Assembly: GCF_033708015.1 (NCBI RefSeq)
Contig: NZ_CP137920.1
Location: forward strand, 4,111,695-4,175,694
From: Proteus vulgaris
Lineage (GTDB): Bacteria > Pseudomonadota > Gammaproteobacteria > Enterobacterales > Enterobacteriaceae
Reading direction: 5' to 3'
Length of the DNA stretch: 64,000 nt
Part shown: piece by piece, positions 47,634 through 57,249 of the stretch
How positions within the stretch are numbered: the stretch's first letter is position 1
Layout: each line of letters opens with the position of its first letter
Notes under the pieces: generated by a model
Seen by the model: the letters and a program-made list of their open reading frames with translations, nothing else
Databases searched by the model: none
What the model was told of the DNA's origin: nothing
Program-made: the position numbers and the translations under genes

Positions 47634-48521
47634 ATGGATACCCGTTTATTGAATGCTTTTGTTGTTTTAGCTGAAACAGAACATTTTGGTGCGGCTTCAT
47701 CAAGGCTTTGTATTAGCCAACCGGCACTCACTAAACAGATAAAAACACTGGAATCTCAGTTTGGTGTCACACTTTTTCAACGTGGACGTCATGGTGCAAA
47801 ATTAACGCCCGAAGGACAGTATTTACTGAGTCAATCGCAATCAGTTTTAAGAGAAGCTCGCGTTCTAGAAAAACAAGCTCGTCAATTAAGTGAACCCCAA
47901 AAAGTAGCACTTTATGCTGGATTTGGTTTGTCTTCTTTAAATTTTATTACTCCATTATTGGCAAAATTTAATCACGTATATCCTAATATTACGGTTCATA
48001 TTGATGATATGCCTTCTAATACAATGGAAGATAAATTACTTTTAGGTGAGCTTGATCTCGCATTTTCTCGTTTACCTGTTACAGAGCCACTTAAAGGTGT
48101 TTCATTAGTACAAGAGCGATTGATGTTAGCAATCCCTACACAAACGATTAAGGTATTAGAGGCTGATGATGATCCATTACACTACTTTAATACGCTTGGG
48201 CTTATTCAGTTGGTTCCTGAAAAAGGAAAAAAATTGTATCAACAAATCCGTGATTTTTTAAAGCATCATCAAATAAAGCCTCGAGTATTACAACAATCAC
48301 AAGATATTCAAACGCAGTTAGCGTTAGTTGCTGCGGGATTAGGAATGGCATTGGTGCCTAAAAATGCAGAACTTATTTGTGATAAACAAAAAGTAACACT
48401 ATTACCACTTTCAGGTTTATATACACAATGGGAAATAGGTGTTATTTGGAATAATAATATTCAGAATAAAGATCGTGATCTTTTTATAAAAATAATTTCT
48501 GATGAAATAAATAAAATATAA
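47634..48521 (+). CDS. LysR family transcriptional regulator
   Basis: A 295-residue LysR-type regulator. The N-terminal winged helix-turn-helix is standard (LNAFVVLAETEHFGAASSRLCISQPALTKQIKTLE, roughly residues 5-40), followed by the LFQRGRHGAKLTPEG wing. The periplasmic-binding-protein-like effector domain starts near residue 90 and contains the usual LVAAGLGMALVPK motif. The effector is unknown. Target candidates are the nitrilase gene upstream or a gene outside the window; the hemophilin-type locus starts 414 bases downstream. Confidence 0.88.
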   Translation: MDTRLLNAFVVLAETEHFGAASSRLCISQPALTKQIKTLESQFGVTLFQRGRHGAKLTPEGQYLLSQSQSVLREARVLEKQARQLSEPQKVALYAGFGLSSLNFITPLLAKFNHVYPNITVHIDDMPSNTMEDKLLLGELDLAFSRLPVTEPLKGVSLVQERLMLAIPTQTIKVLEADDDPLHYFNTLGLIQLVPEKGKKLYQQIRDFLKHHQIKPRVLQQSQDIQTQLALVAAGLGMALVPKNAELICDKQKVTLLPLSGLYTQWEIGVIWNNNIQNKDRDLFIKIISDEINKI

Positions 48522-48934
48522 TAAAAATTTTTTTAACTTTAGAATTGATGATATTTGAAATAGACGTCTTATAACAAGGTATATATTTTAAATATCAATT
48601 AGTTTTGAAATAAATAAAAAGAAACAATTGCGATCTTGTTCACAAAAATAAATATAAAATCGTTTTTTGTTTTTTATGTCTTTAAATAAAAAGTTAAATT
48701 AAATCATTTGGTTAATTTAATTGTTATAATATAAGTAAGGTTAATTAAAATCTCCGTAATTAAAATGTGTTATTTACAATGAGGGGGATTTGTTTCATAT
48801 TACCTACGCCCGAAACAGCAAGCTTTATATTCGTAAGTAAAGCTGTAAAGATGAAATATTAATATCTCTGTAAGTGGCTACTTATTATTTATAATAAGTA
48901 GCCACACCCTCAAGTTAATAATAAGGAAGTTATT
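48522..48934. other. AT-rich region and leader upstream of the hemophilin-like gene
   Basis: About 410 bases with no coding frame. A TATAAT box at 48725-48730 is a plausible -10 element. A palindromic AAATTAA...TTAATTT lies just before it. Downstream, the presumed 5' leader carries nested complementary segments and a perfect hairpin at 48874-48905. A Fur site would be expected for a haem-uptake locus, but I see none that is convincing. Confidence 0.5.
48793..48905 (+). promoter_or_regulatory. Structured 5' leader of the hemophilin-like operon
   Basis: TTTCAT near 48793 can pair with ATGAAA near 48852, enclosing an AGCTTTA/TAAAGCT stem. Next comes a perfect 32-base hairpin at 48874-48905 (arms GTGGCTACTTATTA and complement, loop TTTA). 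The sequence after the hairpin is CCTCAAG, not T-rich, so it is not an ordinary terminator. It ends 29 bases before the ATG. It may stabilise the mRNA or be a regulatory element. It matches no riboswitch that I know. Confidence 0.5.
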
Positions 48935-49735
48935 ATGAATAAACGAAATAAATTAGTCTGCGCATTATTTATATTAATGGGGACTCATACTGTACATGCT
49001 GAAATACATTCTAATCAAAGTGGGCCTTTTACGACGATGAAAGTAGGGGCTAGTGATCCTATACAACGTGGTCATAGCCAAATCCCCGGTGGAGAGCCAG
49101 GTGTGGGTATTAGTACAGTAGGAGGAGGGAAAAAAATTGGTTTTGCTTCGTTAACTTCGCCAAGAATGAGTGGTGGGGCGGATAGTAATGGAATTTATAC
49201 TATTCAACCGAATGAAAGTACGCCCGCTAGTCACCGTAATATGGGCGTTTTTCACTTTGCCAAAATCACGGATGCCAATGTCTATTTTGGTGACTGGGCA
49301 AAAACAACATCAGCAACAGATGCAACACATCAAACCTATTATGTGGGGAAAGATGTTACCACCACATTACCAACAAATAGCGCCACTTATACGGTAACAG
49401 GGATTAGCCAATACAGTGGTAGTAACCTATTTTCGGGTTCATTTGATGTTGATTTCTCACAAAAGAAAATTGAAGGTTCATTGGCGAATAGCCAACGTAC
49501 GGTCGAGTTAGAAGGTGGAAATCTTTATACCGCAAATAACCAAGTAACGTTTTCTGCCGATGCGAAAGAAGGTACAACATCAGGGGTTGTTGAAGGTGCT
49601 TTCTTTGGTGAAAGCGCTGAAACGTTAGCGGGTATTGTGGTGTTTAGTTCGGATCACACAAAAGATATCGGTTTTGGTGGTACGAAAAATAGCAGTGAAA
49701 GTGAAGAAATAACAGCAAGCACGGATGCTTCTTAA
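48935..49735 (+). CDS. Secreted hemophilin-like cargo of the T11SS
   Basis: A 266-residue exported protein with a signal peptidase I type leader (LVCALFILMGTHTVHAE, cleavage near residue 22) and no lipobox. The N-terminal part is Gly/Ser/Thr-rich, as in secreted haem-binding hemophilins, and the C-terminal part reads as an eight-stranded TbpB-like barrel (FSGSFDVDFSQKKIEGSLAN, EGAFFGESAETLAGIVVFS). This two-domain pattern is that of substrates of Slam / type XI secretors. The three genes downstream (T11SS, TonB receptor, TonB) follow the order of the Xenorhabdus hemophilin locus. It probably binds extracellular haem and returns it to the receptor. The cargo class is clear; haem binding is inferred. 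Confidence 0.75.
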   Translation: MNKRNKLVCALFILMGTHTVHAEIHSNQSGPFTTMKVGASDPIQRGHSQIPGGEPGVGISTVGGGKKIGFASLTSPRMSGGADSNGIYTIQPNESTPASHRNMGVFHFAKITDANVYFGDWAKTTSATDATHQTYYVGKDVTTTLPTNSATYTVTGISQYSGSNLFSGSFDVDFSQKKIEGSLANSQRTVELEGGNLYTANNQVTFSADAKEGTTSGVVEGAFFGESAETLAGIVVFSSDHTKDIGFGGTKNSSESEEITASTDAS

Positions 49736-49831
49736 TTTTTTCAAGAATAATAATATTATAAATTTGTTTGGTAATACAATCGGTTAATTCTTTAAATGTG
49801 GTATTAGTGGTCATTAAGCTAAATGTTAGCA

Positions 49832-49868
49832 ACAGATAATCCGGTATAGGGTTATCTGTTTTTTTTTA
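49832..49868 (+). terminator. Terminator or attenuator between cargo and secretor genes
   Basis: ACAGATAATCC pairs with GGGTTATCTGT (one T-G pair), followed by at least eight T residues. It lies about 97 bases after the cargo stop and 55 bases before the secretor ATG. It should leave much more cargo mRNA than secretor mRNA if read-through is partial. Confidence 0.75.
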
Positions 49869-49922
49869 TTAAAAATAAACCGAACTTAAGGAATAGGTCA
49901 GTTTTTATTATAAGGATATACC

Positions 49923-51287
49923 ATGCATTATTATCAAAAACGAATGGAATTATTTTTTATTATCAGTGTGTTATTTATTCCATTAAACGTTAATGCCAAA
50001 GAGATTAATTCTGTTTTATTCTCCTATCATTCACCTCAACACCAAGTTGCCCAACTAGGGCAACAACTTTATCGTGCTTTGCAGCAACAGCAGTGGAAAA
50101 AGGCTGAAGAACTACTACTGGACTATCAACAATTGCCTTTACATGAAACACTATTAATTGATTACGCTAAAGCGATTTTAGCTCAAGCCAAGGGCGATTT
50201 TTTAAACGCTGAATTTTATTATCAGCAACAACTTAAGCAAAAAGCCGATTTTATCCCAGCGCAAACAGGATTAATTCAGCTTTATTTTCATTTGCGAGAA
50301 TATAAAAAAGCACAACGACAACTCAATCAATTGAGTAATCTGGTTGATTTACCTAACGATATTATTCAATCAATTAAGGTTTATAAGGTTAAGTTAGCCT
50401 CTTATTTTCAAGGGCAACGTTTCTATCAACTTAACTTTTTTTATAATGATAATATTAACCATGCACCTGATTTAGCTGAACATATTGTCTCTCACTCAAC
50501 GCAAAGAACAATCACGTTAAGGGGAGCAAAGCCCATTACATCAACAGGGTTAACGCATTATTTTTCTTTTTATCAACCTTTTATTATTTATTCTCATCAT
50601 ACTTTTTCTTCCTATTCTTATGCTCGATATATTGATTATCACTCTTACCGTAGCGCTAATTTTCTTGCGTTATATACACAACTGGATTATCGCTATCAAA
50701 AATCTCAATATCAATGGTCAATAACACCGTATTACGAAATAAAAAAAACACCAACTCAATATGAATATCAAGCATGGGGAAGTGAAACACAATTATCTTA
50801 TTTGATTAATAAAAAGCAAACTATTAATTTAAGCTTTGATTATAAAATAAAGAAATATCAAAAAGCGCTAAATAATTTAAATAGTCAGCGAGTGAGTTAT
50901 AGTACTAACCATAACTATTATTTTAATAATAAACTACGCTTAGTTAATCAATTAAATTATCAATTTGGGTGTAAAAAAAATACTTTATTAAATTATCAGC
51001 AGTATGGTATAAAAACGGGTGTTTATTATCCATTATCAGAGCGTTGGTATATATCTTTTTTTTTACAATATCAATTTAAATATTTTAATAACTATAATCC
51101 TTTATTGAAAAAGAGAAGAAAAGACAATAGTGTTGTTTTTACAACTAATATTAAAAACAAATCACCTTTTATTTTAGGGTTTTATCCCGCAATAGAATTA
51201 CGTTATACCCGAAGATTAAGCAATGTGGATTGGTTATATCAATATCAGCAACATGAAGTGTTATTTAAATTAGAAAAACAATTTTAA
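49923..51287 (+). CDS. Type XI secretion (Slam-like) outer-membrane protein
   Basis: A 454-residue outer-membrane protein. A signal peptide ends near residue 26 (PLNVNAKE). A TPR-like helical region follows (about residues 35-165, EELLLDYQQ and IPAQTGLIQLYFHLREYKKAQRQL), then a DUF560-type barrel of about 280 residues with alternating strands and C-terminal aromatic LEKQF. This is the architecture of Slam proteins, which carry TbpB-like lipoproteins or soluble hemophilins across the outer membrane. The cargo gene precedes it and the receptor gene follows within 41 bases. Confidence 0.82.
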   Translation: MHYYQKRMELFFIISVLFIPLNVNAKEINSVLFSYHSPQHQVAQLGQQLYRALQQQQWKKAEELLLDYQQLPLHETLLIDYAKAILAQAKGDFLNAEFYYQQQLKQKADFIPAQTGLIQLYFHLREYKKAQRQLNQLSNLVDLPNDIIQSIKVYKVKLASYFQGQRFYQLNFFYNDNINHAPDLAEHIVSHSTQRTITLRGAKPITSTGLTHYFSFYQPFIIYSHHTFSSYSYARYIDYHSYRSANFLALYTQLDYRYQKSQYQWSITPYYEIKKTPTQYEYQAWGSETQLSYLINKKQTINLSFDYKIKKYQKALNNLNSQRVSYSTNHNYYFNNKLRLVNQLNYQFGCKKNTLLNYQQYGIKTGVYYPLSERWYISFFLQYQFKYFNNYNPLLKKRRKDNSVVFTTNIKNKSPFILGFYPAIELRYTRRLSNVDWLYQYQQHEVLFKLEKQF

Positions 51288-51328
51288 TTAAATAAGTGAC
51301 TTCCTTTATCAATTTAATAGGTAAAACA

Positions 51329-54300
51329 ATGCATATAATGCTTTTTAAAAAGCGGAAAATTGTTTCAATCTTCGTTTCTCTATCACTAGTTTCACCTTGC
51401 TTTTATCTGCAAGCCAAAGAAGATAAAACCGATCTTGGTCATATTCAGATTTCTGATAATAAAGAAAAAGATACACAAGGTTATTCACAAGTTTATGAAA
51501 AAGATGTCTCTAATGTTTATTTAGGAAAAGAGCTATTAGAGCGTTATCAAGGTGTCTCTCCTGCTGATTTATTAAAAAGTGCCATTGGGGTATATAGTGG
51601 TGAAGCTCGTAATGGTGGCGCGCTTGATCCTAATATTCGTGGTATTCAAGGACAAGGGCGAATTCCAGTTACGGTGGATGGGACAGAGCAGGCAATTACC
51701 GTTTATCGTGGTTACAGTGGTGCCTCTAATCGTAACTATATTGATTCCAATCTGATTAGTAGTATCTATATTGAAAAAGGTCCTTCATTAACCCCAGATA
51801 TGAAAACAGGGATTGGTGGCGGTATTGCAGTAAAAACCCTCGATATTCGAGATATTGTCCTTATTGGTGACTCTTTTGGGATTAATTTTAAAGGAGATAT
51901 TAGTAATAATTCAACACGGTATAAAGAAGTTTATACAAATATGATTGAAGATTATCGCTATTATCCGAAGTTTTATCAGCAAAATGCTTACATTATTGAT
52001 CCTGCGTTAGAAATCACACCTCAAAAAAGTAAAGTACAAAACTTTCAAGATTATTCATTTCGTCTTGGATTAGGTTTTGAAGAGGAAAAATTTAACTTAT
52101 TATTTGCCTATGCATTGCGGGAAAAAGGAAATTATTTTGCCGGAAAAAGAAATGCCAAAAATTATAGTGAGACAGATCAAGATTTACTTGAATCAGTTCA
52201 TGTAAAGGATGGTGGAAGAAATTTTGAGCCTTATTTACCTTTTATTGCTCATATTTATCGACCTAATAATGAAGTACCTAATACCTCTAATCGTAGTCGC
52301 TCTCTTTTAGTTAAAGGAACATTATTTCCTGAATTAACGCACCGTTTCTCCATTAACTATCGATACACTGATTTACTGTTTGGCGATATTATGCCATCAC
52401 GTTTAAGTTGGGTTCGGTATGATAAAAATTTAGTTAATCAATGGCCGTTAGGGAATATTACACAACAAGCAGGCATATTAACCTACCAATATAAATCAGA
52501 GGATAAACAAACTGATTTATTATTACGATTATGGGGTAATTTAACTGCTGGGCATACTAATACTCGTGGTGGTAAACCAAGAGAGCCAAAACAAGTTGAT
52601 TTGTTTTCTAATAGAAATACCGAATGGGAATTCAGTTGTGATACGGGATTTATTGATACATCTTCTCTTTATCAAGAAAATAATCGTTATGGTATTGATT
52701 TATCTTCAATATTTAAATTATCACCGCAATTTTCTATTTCATTTTCCAGTAACTATCAATTTGAAATATTAGATAGCGATGAATTGGAATTACCTGCAGA
52801 TTTTGATTTTGTTACCTCTGGGCGAGCAGGAAAACGTCATGAAATTAATTTAGCGCTTTCCACAGATTGGAAGCCACTTTCTTGGTTATCCGTTACTGCG
52901 GGTGGGAAATACCATTATTATCATTTAACAGATACCTTTTTAAATAATAAGCGACGTAATAACGTAAAAGGTTATGAGAAGTCTCCATCAATAAGAGGCT
53001 TTATTCTCCCTTATCGACGTACATTAACCGCGGAGGAATATTTATTATATCGAGCTATTCATCGGATCGATGTAGCAACATTACCTGAAGAGCTTAAAAA
53101 TTATCGATATTATCCAGAAGTAACTAAAAAGGTGCGTGAGTTTCAACAATCTAAATTTGTTTATCCTGAATATGAAAAATTACCACCTGAAATAAAAGAA
53201 AAGATTATTAATCATAATGAAGTTAAAAGAATGCAGGTTGATATGATGCAAGATGATTTTCTTCGTGATGAACAAGGAAATCTCAATATAAAATCTCTCC
53301 AAAATCGCCTTATGACAACGGAATATACCGTCATACTTTATGACAAAAATGGCGAATTATCTAAAAGTCACAATATGTTCTTAAGTAGTTATGCTGATAT
53401 CAATGAAAAAGTGCCTGACCCAATTACAGGTAAATTAGTTAATAAATATGAAATGGGTGTGATAAATCCAATCCCTATTTATCTTGATGATGATAAAGGT
53501 AATTTTACACCTGAACCCAGTTATCAGCATGGGGCATTTTCACCTTTAGTGTCTGCAACGGTGTATGCCAACGAGATATTGCGTTTTTATGGTCGTTATA
53601 CCGAGCAGCTACGATTACCTAATTTATTTGAAGATACTAGCGGGTTTTCAGGCTCTAAAGCCCGCTATTACGGCTTTAAATTAAAACCAGAGCGTGCGAA
53701 AAGTACAGAGTTTGGGCTTGTGTTTGATTTGACCGATTGGCTTAATGTCGAGCGCCATGCTGATATTAAAATCAATTATTTTTATACCAATATTGAAAAT
53801 GTATTTGATAGAGATGCGAATTGGCAAATTAGGCAATTTGAAAAGCAAGTATTAGAGGGGATGGAAGTTCAAGCGCGTTTTGATAATGGTTTTATTTTTA
53901 TGGATACCGCGCTTGTTTATAGCCCTAAAAATAAGGTATGCGACAAAAATGCCTTTAGTCACTATGATCCTTTTGGTTTCTTGGGAATTAAAGAGTGTAT
54001 GACGGGGGGCTACCCAGGTGGTTTTTTACGTACCTCTCTTCAGCCTAAATATTCGGTTAATTTACATTTAGGGACTCGTTGGCTAGAGAATAAATTAGAA
54101 ATAGGCAGTCGTTGGCTCTATTCATCAGAAGTGGAAAATAAAGATGAAAAATGGCTAAAAGAAAAGTTACCAAGAGAAATGTACGGTCAAAATAACAACC
54201 CAATGCGTTGGGCAAAAGTCTTTACCGTCGATGCCTATATTAATTATCAATATAGCCCTAATTTATCGTTTGAAATAACGGGCAGTAACTTATTAAACGA

Positions 54301-54382
54301 ATACTATATTGATCCTTTAACGCGATCAGGTATGCCTGCACCGGGAAGAACCTTTCGATTGGGTATGACTGCACAATTTTAA
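51329..54382 (+). CDS. TonB-dependent outer-membrane haem/hemophilin receptor
   Basis: A 1017-residue TonB-dependent receptor. A signal peptide (SLSLVSPCFYLQA) is followed by a plug domain containing YQGVSPADLLKSAIGVYSGEA, DPNIRGIQGQGRIPVTVDGTE and YIDSNLISSIYIEKGPS, then a large 22-strand barrel ending PGRTFRLGMTAQF with the usual aromatic C-terminus. It is much longer than a siderophore receptor, as in receptors for haem-protein ligands. The ATG at 51329 was chosen because the signal peptide starts there; an upstream in-frame GTG at 51296 is less likely. The context indicates uptake of haem from the hemophilin-like cargo. Confidence 0.87.
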   Translation: MHIMLFKKRKIVSIFVSLSLVSPCFYLQAKEDKTDLGHIQISDNKEKDTQGYSQVYEKDVSNVYLGKELLERYQGVSPADLLKSAIGVYSGEARNGGALDPNIRGIQGQGRIPVTVDGTEQAITVYRGYSGASNRNYIDSNLISSIYIEKGPSLTPDMKTGIGGGIAVKTLDIRDIVLIGDSFGINFKGDISNNSTRYKEVYTNMIEDYRYYPKFYQQNAYIIDPALEITPQKSKVQNFQDYSFRLGLGFEEEKFNLLFAYALREKGNYFAGKRNAKNYSETDQDLLESVHVKDGGRNFEPYLPFIAHIYRPNNEVPNTSNRSRSLLVKGTLFPELTHRFSINYRYTDLLFGDIMPSRLSWVRYDKNLVNQWPLGNITQQAGILTYQYKSEDKQTDLLLRLWGNLTAGHTNTRGGKPREPKQVDLFSNRNTEWEFSCDTGFIDTSSLYQENNRYGIDLSSIFKLSPQFSISFSSNYQFEILDSDELELPADFDFVTSGRAGKRHEINLALSTDWKPLSWLSVTAGGKYHYYHLTDTFLNNKRRNNVKGYEKSPSIRGFILPYRRTLTAEEYLLYRAIHRIDVATLPEELKNYRYYPEVTKKVREFQQSKFVYPEYEKLPPEIKEKIINHNEVKRMQVDMMQDDFLRDEQGNLNIKSLQNRLMTTEYTVILYDKNGELSKSHNMFLSSYADINEKVPDPITGKLVNKYEMGVINPIPIYLDDDKGNFTPEPSYQHGAFSPLVSATVYANEILRFYGRYTEQLRLPNLFEDTSGFSGSKARYYGFKLKPERAKSTEFGLVFDLTDWLNVERHADIKINYFYTNIENVFDRDANWQIRQFEKQVLEGMEVQARFDNGFIFMDTALVYSPKNKVCDKNAFSHYDPFGFLGIKECMTGGYPGGFLRTSLQPKYSVNLHLGTRWLENKLEIGSRWLYSSEVENKDEKWLKEKLPREMYGQNNNPMRWAKVFTVDAYINYQYSPNLSFEITGSNLLNEYYIDPLTRSGMPAPGRTFRLGMTAQF

Positions 54383-54406
54383 TTAAAGAGAGTAGGAGCT
54401 TTTGCT

Positions 54407-55207
54407 ATGTTGGCACTTTCTGTCAGGCATCCGCTTAATATTTATTACTGGTTAATCGGTATATCGTTAGTTTATATCGCCATATTAAGTTGGGTGTTAC
54501 GTTCACTTTCTATGACAGAAAGTGCACACCATATTCATCAGCAACAAGAAAATACATTATCCGTTTACCAAGTTGTATTTTCATCCCCCCAACAACCGAC
54601 CATTGTGCCGGAGCCTTTACTGGAAACGGAACCACAAGAAGCGCCGATTGTTTTGCCCAGTGCCGAAAAAGGAGAATTTGTTGAAGCGCCCAAGAAATTA
54701 CCTGAAAAACCTAAAGAAAAACCGATACCCATAAAACCAAAACCCATTACACCCGTAAAAAAACCGGTAGTACAAGAAAAAGTAGAGCCGATAAAACAGA
54801 GTGAGTTAGAAAACCCAATAGCACAAACGACATCAGAAGCATCGGCAGAAAGCTTAACGCAACATACGGCAAGTTCGTTAGCAGGAAAAAGTCATGCATT
54901 AAGCGAAAAAGGAATAGGGCAAGGCGAATCTGACAATCACTATATTAGTTCACTGCGTCGAGAAATAGAGCGCCATAAACGTTATCCATCACAAGCGCGT
55001 CGCATGCAGCATGAAGGTCAGGTAGTGGTGAGTTTTTCACTCACATCTGAAGGTGTCGTTTCAAGGGTTGAGATACAAAATTCTTCAGGCATTTCTTCAT
55101 TAGATAATGCGGCTATGGCTGCTGTAAAGCGGGTAAAACCTATTGGTCCTAAACCCGAAAGCCTATTGAATCCTTTAATTGTTTCATTAGATTTTCAATT
55201 AAATTAA
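54407..55207 (+). CDS. TonB energy transducer of the haem locus
   Basis: A 266-residue TonB protein. One N-terminal membrane anchor (about residues 11-30, YYWLIGISLVYIAILSWVL) is followed by a Pro/Lys/Glu-rich periplasmic spacer (KPKEKPIPIKPKPITPVKKP, residues 105-124) and a C-terminal TonB domain (YPSQARRMQHEGQVVVSFS to DNAAMAAVKRV). It energises the receptor encoded immediately upstream (24-base gap). A dedicated TonB is a normal part of hemophilin loci. A symmetrical terminator follows. Confidence 0.9.
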   Translation: MLALSVRHPLNIYYWLIGISLVYIAILSWVLRSLSMTESAHHIHQQQENTLSVYQVVFSSPQQPTIVPEPLLETEPQEAPIVLPSAEKGEFVEAPKKLPEKPKEKPIPIKPKPITPVKKPVVQEKVEPIKQSELENPIAQTTSEASAESLTQHTASSLAGKSHALSEKGIGQGESDNHYISSLRREIERHKRYPSQARRMQHEGQVVVSFSLTSEGVVSRVEIQNSSGISSLDNAAMAAVKRVKPIGPKPESLLNPLIVSLDFQLN

Positions 55208-55216
55208 TGTGATAGA

Positions 55217-55253
55217 TAAAACACCTAAGTACGATCAAGCTTAGGTGTTTTTA
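55217..55253. terminator. Bidirectional terminator between tonB and toxin-like gene
   Basis: AAAACACCTAAG pairs with CTTAGGTGTTTT around an 11-base loop. It is T-rich on both strands and lies between the convergent stops of tonB (+) and the Cry-like gene (-). Confidence 0.88.
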
Positions 55254-55266
55254 TCAACGTGATCAG

Positions 55267-57231
55267 CTAGAACAGCACGGTAATATCCGCTAATAGGATA
55301 TCGGGTTTAGAAAAGTGCAAATAAAAATAAAGATTTGATTCGTTTTCATGTATGAATAAATAGTCTAATTCAAGCTGATAAGTACAAAAATAAGCTTTGT
55401 TATCTGTTACAGGATGATTAAGTAGAGGCGTTATTTTATAAACGATATTGTCCTGATTTAGGCCGAGTGAAAATGTATTTGAAGCAACTAATGTACCATT
55501 AATGGCATTACCCGTTCTTACTGAAACTGAAAGTGAACAATCACTTTCAGTGGCACACTGTAGTAACACTTTCATTTTTTGTGGATTATCGGTTTTTCCA
55601 ATAGTTTCTTCTGAAGGTAAACAAAAATAAGCTTCTTGATTTAACAAAATACAGTTTTTACCGACCAACATATCGCTATAACCATACTGAGCCTGGCTTA
55701 ATTGTGTATCGAACCCATGATTTAAATCCAGTTCATAGCTTTTTTGTGGTATCAGTAAGTGGTTTTCAGTTTCTAGCGTTAGAGAGGCATAGCCGTCATA
55801 AAAACGAAATATCGGAGCCGATTCCATTAGCCAAGCGCCTGAATCATCATGGCATTGTTTACCATTATGTCGGCTGATATAAAGGTTTACGCCATTAAAA
55901 CAGTAACCGGGAATATTGAGATAAGACTTGTTTTCTCGACTGCCTTGACCAATGGTAAAGCTATTATTGTTTACATCATCCAATACCATATAGTGCAATG
56001 CGCCCCAAGGGGTGTCAGAGATATAGCGTACAGAAGGTAAAATGTGATCAGGAGATAAATAGGGTTTATTGCTATCTGGGGTAAAAAAAGTTTCTGATTT
56101 TAAAATATCACGGCTATCACCTGTTACACCATAACAACCCTCATATTGAAAGCTATCTGCGACTTTTTCCGTACTTAAATAGTTGTGTTTAATGCGAATA
56201 ATGGCATCAATATGAGAATAGGTCTCGATACTCTGTAACATTGATGTTCGATGTAATATATCCTTTCCTATATTAAAGTAAGTCTGGTAATAGCTGATTT
56301 TAGGATCATGGCTATAATCGTTTCCATAGAGTTCTAAGCTATTCCAACGAGAAAAAGGGGTGTTAAATTCAATTTCAAAACTTCGTTTTACCCAAGCCTG
56401 ATAAAAAGATAATCCAGAAACATAAATACCTGATAAAAAAGTATTACTTTTATTGTAATCATCTTTAAATATCGTGGAGGTTTGTTGATAAATGGCGGTA
56501 TGAATTGCGCTATTAAATTTATCGATACTGTTTCTTAATGTTTTTAGATTACTTTTAAAGTAATTATCACTTAATTCGAGTTTGTCTTTATTGGTGAGGA
56601 TATCGTAGTGTGCTGCAACAAAAAGGGCGCAACAATGGCAATAGAAAGGTAAACCTGCGGATTGTGCTAAATTTAAAACTAATGGTTGTTGCGAAACAAT
56701 TGTCGTAATGACATCATCAAAGCGGTTGAGTACTTGTTCTCGTAAATCTTTTTTTTGTTGTGCAGAATAACGCATTGTGGGATCAAGATAACGCGCAAAG
56801 GTATCAGAAAATAGCTGATAAACGTCAGATATGCCTTCGGTGGTGAGTTTGATAATTTTAACATTGTTATCAGCAATTTTAGCGTCAATAATACGAGAGA
56901 CATGCTCAATAATTTGATTAGCGAGCGAGCTATCTTTCATATTTTTATTCATCATGCCAAAGAGTGCGGAGGTGATTTTTGATAATGCACCACCGACAAC
57001 AGGGACTAAACCAATAATATGTCCGATAACAGTTTGTCCTACAATGATGGGGGCATTTAGTGGATCTTGCTCATTAAATTTATCTACAATAGTCGGCAAT
57101 ACATTACTATTGCGATTAATCATATCCAACATATCGTCTTGGAGCTCTTGGTAGTCGATACAGATTAATGGCTGTGTTGCAGGTAGCGATGAAGGACTAA
57201 TGGCGATTTTTAATGGATTTAAATGCATCAT
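55267..57231 (-). CDS. Three-domain Cry-type delta-endotoxin-like protein
   Basis: A 654-residue protein with no signal peptide. It reads as a Cry toxin core in domain order. Residues 60-270 are helical and amphipathic, with a hydrophobic central helix (GQTVIGHIIGLVPVVGGALSKI), a helix like the conserved block 1 of Cry domain I (AGLPFYCHCCALFVAAHYDIL) and a later FEIEFNTPFSRWNSLELYGNDY stretch paralleling the RxxLTLxVLDxxALFPxYD block. Beta-rich residues 300-500 fit domain II and 510-654 a domain III sandwich (ESDCSLSVSVRTG to LADITVLF). Length equals a processed, active toxin without the crystal-forming tail. It follows a phosphoesterase gene by 18 bases. Insecticidal activity is inferred. 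Confidence 0.68.
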   Translation of the reverse strand: MMHLNPLKIAISPSSLPATQPLICIDYQELQDDMLDMINRNSNVLPTIVDKFNEQDPLNAPIIVGQTVIGHIIGLVPVVGGALSKITSALFGMMNKNMKDSSLANQIIEHVSRIIDAKIADNNVKIIKLTTEGISDVYQLFSDTFARYLDPTMRYSAQQKKDLREQVLNRFDDVITTIVSQQPLVLNLAQSAGLPFYCHCCALFVAAHYDILTNKDKLELSDNYFKSNLKTLRNSIDKFNSAIHTAIYQQTSTIFKDDYNKSNTFLSGIYVSGLSFYQAWVKRSFEIEFNTPFSRWNSLELYGNDYSHDPKISYYQTYFNIGKDILHRTSMLQSIETYSHIDAIIRIKHNYLSTEKVADSFQYEGCYGVTGDSRDILKSETFFTPDSNKPYLSPDHILPSVRYISDTPWGALHYMVLDDVNNNSFTIGQGSRENKSYLNIPGYCFNGVNLYISRHNGKQCHDDSGAWLMESAPIFRFYDGYASLTLETENHLLIPQKSYELDLNHGFDTQLSQAQYGYSDMLVGKNCILLNQEAYFCLPSEETIGKTDNPQKMKVLLQCATESDCSLSVSVRTGNAINGTLVASNTFSLGLNQDNIVYKITPLLNHPVTDNKAYFCTYQLELDYLFIHENESNLYFYLHFSKPDILLADITVLF

Positions 57232-57249
57232 GAAAGTTCCTTTTCTAAA

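Noticed and set aside
51296..51328. GTG start for the TonB-dependent receptor
   Set aside because: It would put 11 residues in front of a normal signal peptide; the ATG at 51329 places the signal peptide at the N-terminus.
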